Shown in pieces: positions 61,122 through 64,000 of a stretch of DNA of 64,000 bases. Below the pieces are notes generated by a model. That model did not search any database and had not been told where the DNA came from. It saw only the letters and a program-made list of their open reading frames with translations. Position numbers and translations under genes: made by a program. The DNA is from Vibrio sp. 16 (GTDB lineage: Bacteria; Pseudomonadota; Gammaproteobacteria; Enterobacterales; Vibrionaceae). Within the stretch, counting starts at the first letter, position 1. Every line of letters starts with the position of its first letter. Location of the stretch: positions 310,001 to 374,000 of the forward strand of contig NZ_OY808998.1 in assembly GCF_963681195.1 (NCBI RefSeq), given 5' to 3'.

Positions 61122-62024
61122 TTATCGGTTTTTAACTCGCCCAATGAGCCACCAAACAGAGACCACGACCAAGCCAGCGACCACGCCAATCAAGCCATTT
61201 AATAGGCTAGGAAACAGCGCTTTTGCCAAAGAAATGTTGGGAATGTCCATGATAATCGGCTCTATCCAGTGGTGAATAATCGGAACGTTGTGGACCACAA
61301 TCCCACCACCAACAAGAAACATGGCCGCTGTACCGACGACCGCCAGCACCTTCATCAGTTTAGGGGCAAAAGCAATCAAGCTTCGTCCGACTGTCGCCAT
61401 CACCCCTTTACCTTGGCTTCGGCGCTCTAAGTAAAACCCAAGATCATCGAGCTTAACGATACCCGCAACAAGACCATAGACACCGATCGTCATTAATACC
61501 GCTATTAAACTCACTACCAGCACTTGGGTAAGTGTGGACTGACCTTGCACTGTCCCTAACGCAATCACAATGATTTCTGCTGAAAGGATAAAATCAGTTC
61601 GAATTGCACCGGCAATCTTTCGCTTCTCATACTCTTCAATGGATAACTCATTGTCCAGCTGAGCGCTCTCTTGCTCGGGATGCTTACTATGAAACAGCTT
61701 TTCAATGATCTTCTCTGCCCCTTCGAAACACAGAAATAAGCCGCCAAGCAATAGCAACGGCATAATCAGCCAAGGGACAAAAGCACTAATCAATAGCGCC
61801 GCAGGAACCAACACGAGCTTGTTGCGAAATGACCCTTTCGCCACACTCCAAACAACGGGGATCTCGCGTTCTGCTGTCACGCCCGATACTTGCTGTGCGT
61901 TTAGCGCAAGATCGTCTCCTAGTACTCCTGCGGTTTTCTTCGCCGCGACTTTCGACATTAATGCAACGTCATCAAGAACGGTTGCGATATCATCCAACAA
62001 GGTTAAAAGGCTTGCACCTGCCAT
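61122..62024 (-). CDS. yedI: YedI-like (DUF808) inner-membrane protein
   Basis: 300 residues from ATG 62024 (MAGASLLTLLDDIATVLDDV), the usual family start; a longer frame to 62090 adds an extra hydrophobic stretch. VAAKKTAGVLGDDLALNAQQ and REIPVVWSVAKGSFRNKLVL are the signature. Six to seven membrane segments. Function unknown; the pairing with a metallo-peptidase upstream and divergent is of no known significance. Confidence 0.9.
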   Translation of the reverse strand: MAGASLLTLLDDIATVLDDVALMSKVAAKKTAGVLGDDLALNAQQVSGVTAEREIPVVWSVAKGSFRNKLVLVPAALLISAFVPWLIMPLLLLGGLFLCFEGAEKIIEKLFHSKHPEQESAQLDNELSIEEYEKRKIAGAIRTDFILSAEIIVIALGTVQGQSTLTQVLVVSLIAVLMTIGVYGLVAGIVKLDDLGFYLERRSQGKGVMATVGRSLIAFAPKLMKVLAVVGTAAMFLVGGGIVVHNVPIIHHWIEPIIMDIPNISLAKALFPSLLNGLIGVVAGLVVVSVWWLIGRVKNR

Positions 62025-62205
62025 AAGTCCACTCTCATAAGGACCATCAATCAATGTAAGCAAATGTAACACTAGAATTAGAAAGGACAAATCAAATTGA
62101 CGCTAAGAAAGGGAAAAACTGGCCATTCTTACCGCCTAGTGATTGCGAGACTGCGCATTGCGCACTATGCTGTGGCGATATTTTAATAACCTCAAAGGCA
62201 AGGTA

Positions 62206-63126
62206 ATGCGCAGTTCTTACACCTACCCTATCGGCACCCCAGGACAAAAATGGGGAGATGCGGAACGAATCGCTTGGCGTGAACAAACCACCATCAAACG
62301 CGAATACCAACAAGAAGTCGTGCCTAAAATTCAAGCGCTAGCTGAACGTTTTAATGTTGAGCAATATGGCGCGCTCTCTTATGACCCAGAACGCTACCCT
62401 CTTTTGTGTATCAAGAGCAAACAATGGGACGCAGCGAAACCGGCGGTTTTGATCACTGGCGGCGTCCACGGCTATGAAACCAGCGGCGTACATGGCGCTT
62501 TGCTGTTTGCTGATGAACAGATGGAGAAATACAGCCAACATTTCAATATCATCGTCGCACCCTGTGTTAGCCCTTGGGGTTATGAAACCATCAATCGTTG
62601 GAACCCACTGGCCATCGATCCAAACCGTTCTTTCTACGCAAACAGTCCTGCTGAAGAGTCTGTAAACCTAATGGCTCTTGTTGCGACAATTGAAGGCGAT
62701 GTGCTGGTTCATATCGACCTGCATGAAACAACGGATACAGATGAGAGTGAGTTTCGACCAGCGCTCGCCGCAAGAGAGGGTATCGAATACATCGAAGGCA
62801 TGATTCCTGATGGCTTCTACACCGTGGGCGATACGGAAAATCCACAACCTGAGTTCCAAGCAGCAGTGATTGCATCGGTGAGCAAGGTCACACATATCGC
62901 ACCTGCCGATGAGCAAGGCGAGATCATCGGTTCACCGGTTGTGCAACATGGCGTGATCAATTACCCGATGGTGAAACTTGGTCTGTGCGGAGGCGTCACG
63001 ACCTGCACTTTTGGCACCACAACCGAAGTGTATCCAGATAGTGACAAAGTCACCGACGACGAATGCAACCGCGCGCAAGTCGCTGCGATCGTCGGTGGGC
63101 TAGATTTTGTAATAGAGCAGCTCTAA
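62206..63126 (+). CDS. M14-family metallocarboxypeptidase
   Basis: 306 residues from ATG 62206 (MRSSYTYPIGTPGQKW) behind AGGCAAGG; the frame from 62143 extends it by 21 weak codons. Zinc ligands HxxE in ITGGVHGYETSGVHGALLF (residues about 87-90), third histidine in LVHIDLHETTDTDE, and CTFGTTTEVYPD near the end with the catalytic-type glutamate. No signal peptide. Probably cleaves a C-terminal amino acid or an acyl group; close M14 relatives include succinylglutamate desuccinylase-like enzymes. Confidence 0.85.
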   Translation: MRSSYTYPIGTPGQKWGDAERIAWREQTTIKREYQQEVVPKIQALAERFNVEQYGALSYDPERYPLLCIKSKQWDAAKPAVLITGGVHGYETSGVHGALLFADEQMEKYSQHFNIIVAPCVSPWGYETINRWNPLAIDPNRSFYANSPAEESVNLMALVATIEGDVLVHIDLHETTDTDESEFRPALAAREGIEYIEGMIPDGFYTVGDTENPQPEFQAAVIASVSKVTHIAPADEQGEIIGSPVVQHGVINYPMVKLGLCGGVTTCTFGTTTEVYPDSDKVTDDECNRAQVAAIVGGLDFVIEQL

Positions 63127-63144
63127 AGATCAACTCACTACAAC

Positions 63145-63174
63145 AAAGGCGCAGACAATATTGCGCCTTTTTTG
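63145..63174 (+). terminator. Terminator after the M14 peptidase
   Basis: AAAGGCGCA, loop GACAATAT, TGCGCCTTT then T-run. Confidence 0.88.
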
Positions 63175-63215
63175 GTTTCTAACGAACGAACCTAGCCTGC
63201 GCTTTAACCAAAAAA

Positions 63216-63938
63216 TTACAGCAGTTTGTTTTTGTACTGCTCTGGTGTCTGCCCAGAGTACTTTTTAAACATGGCAATGAACGGACTCGCTTGGTTATAG
63301 CCTAAGGTGAGCGCCACCTCTTTCACCGAATGACCTTTACGCAAAAGATCCATCGAATAGAGATAACGAACACGCAACCGCCACTCCGTAAAGCTCATTC
63401 CGAGTTCAGATTGGCAATGGCGCGCTAGCGTACGCTCCGTGGTGTGAACGTGCTCCGCCCACTCTGATAGGCTGCGGTTGTCGATGGGGTTTTCTTCTAC
63501 CGCCGCCAATATCGTCGCCAGATACTTATTATCCGTAGACGGAAGGAAGTGATGCTGCGTATCCCGCGTAGCGAGTTGATCAAGCAACACTTGAACCAAT
63601 CGCCTATCTTGCTCAGTCTGCGCCACATTGATCCCACGTTGACGAAAATCGTCAATAATCGCCGACACAATCGGCGTCACTTTGATCAAGCTTGTACAAT
63701 CAGGAAAGTTCGTGGTGAGGGTATGATCGATGTTCAACGAACAATAGGATAAGGGCTTTCGGTTATAACTTGTGTGTTTTACCCCCGCGGGTACCCAAAT
63801 CGCCAGATGAGGCGGCGCGAGAAATCGAGTATCTTCCGCCTCCATCTCTAAAATGCCACCACTGATCAATTGCACCTGTCCCCACGGATGGCTGTGCATT
63901 CGGGTTTCTGTGTTGGACAAAAACGCCTCAAAATTCAT
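63216..63938 (-). CDS. AraC-family transcriptional regulator
   Basis: 240 residues. N-terminal cupin (RMHSHPWGQVQLISGGILE) for effector sensing; C-terminal double helix-turn-helix: WAEHVHTTERTLARHCQSEL and KEVALTLGYNQASPFIAMFK, the AraC signature. Start ATG 63938 close to the window end, so the far upstream region cannot be checked. Regulated genes unknown. Confidence 0.9.
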   Translation of the reverse strand: MNFEAFLSNTETRMHSHPWGQVQLISGGILEMEAEDTRFLAPPHLAIWVPAGVKHTSYNRKPLSYCSLNIDHTLTTNFPDCTSLIKVTPIVSAIIDDFRQRGINVAQTEQDRRLVQVLLDQLATRDTQHHFLPSTDNKYLATILAAVEENPIDNRSLSEWAEHVHTTERTLARHCQSELGMSFTEWRLRVRYLYSMDLLRKGHSVKEVALTLGYNQASPFIAMFKKYSGQTPEQYKNKLL

Positions 63939-64000
63939 AAATACATCGGATGGTGCTTTATCGATTGATAAAGACGGATGAAGATGTTTCGCTGACTTTC

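Overview
The window is the attI-proximal end of a Vibrio chromosomal (super)integron plus the conserved chromosome next to it. Signs of Vibrio: a chromosomal integron integrase (intIA, 45183-46145) facing rplT-rpmI-infC-thrS, tens of roughly 120-bp attC repeats, a LuxT-type TetR regulator and a large methyl-accepting chemotaxis protein. The layout fits a Harveyi-clade species such as V. parahaemolyticus or V. alginolyticus, but species cannot be proved from this sequence alone.

Region 1 (1-44957) is the cassette array. I count 46 intact attC sites and one split site. Nearly all cassette genes are on the minus strand, reading away from attI. Cargo is typical of vibrio integrons: many GNAT acetyltransferases, VOC/FosA-like, GFA, NADAR, ACT, CMD, OGFr-like and LysE proteins, small membrane proteins, and several probable nuclease or defence genes (GIY-YIG, PD-(D/E)XK-like, SIR2-like, HEPN plus TPR-like pair, PIN-like). 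Six cassettes carry no convincing gene; four of them form one homologous family about 429 bp long. One GNAT cassette (566 bp, already frameshifted) is present twice.

Region 2 (about 21766-34706) is a 12.9-kb genomic island inserted by site-specific recombination inside an attC site. Its ends share the 7-bp core CTGTTAA, and joining the outer flanks rebuilds a 120-bp attC. The island carries a phage-type tyrosine integrase, an AlpA-like regulator and a VapE-type protein (a phage-satellite-like core). Its cargo is a Sel1-like periplasmic protein, a DUF6765-like protein, a dGTPase-like HD protein and a four-gene type II CBASS operon: CD-NTase, Cap2 (E2-E1), Cap3 (JAB) and a 2TM-SAVED effector.

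Region 3 (44954-46190) is the attI/integrase platform, with a LexA (SOS) box just upstream of intIA, which ties cassette shuffling to DNA damage. Region 4 (46211-64000) is ordinary chromosome: thrS-infC-rpmI-rplT, a bifunctional NAD(P)HX repair enzyme, a PAS protein plus a CheY-CheC-like response regulator, luxT, a YfcZ-like protein, a periplasmic repeat protein, a PlsC-like acyltransferase, a cupin-like protein, a dCache chemoreceptor, an alpha-amylase, a FrnE-like DsbA protein, a YedI-like membrane protein, an M14 peptidase and an AraC regulator.
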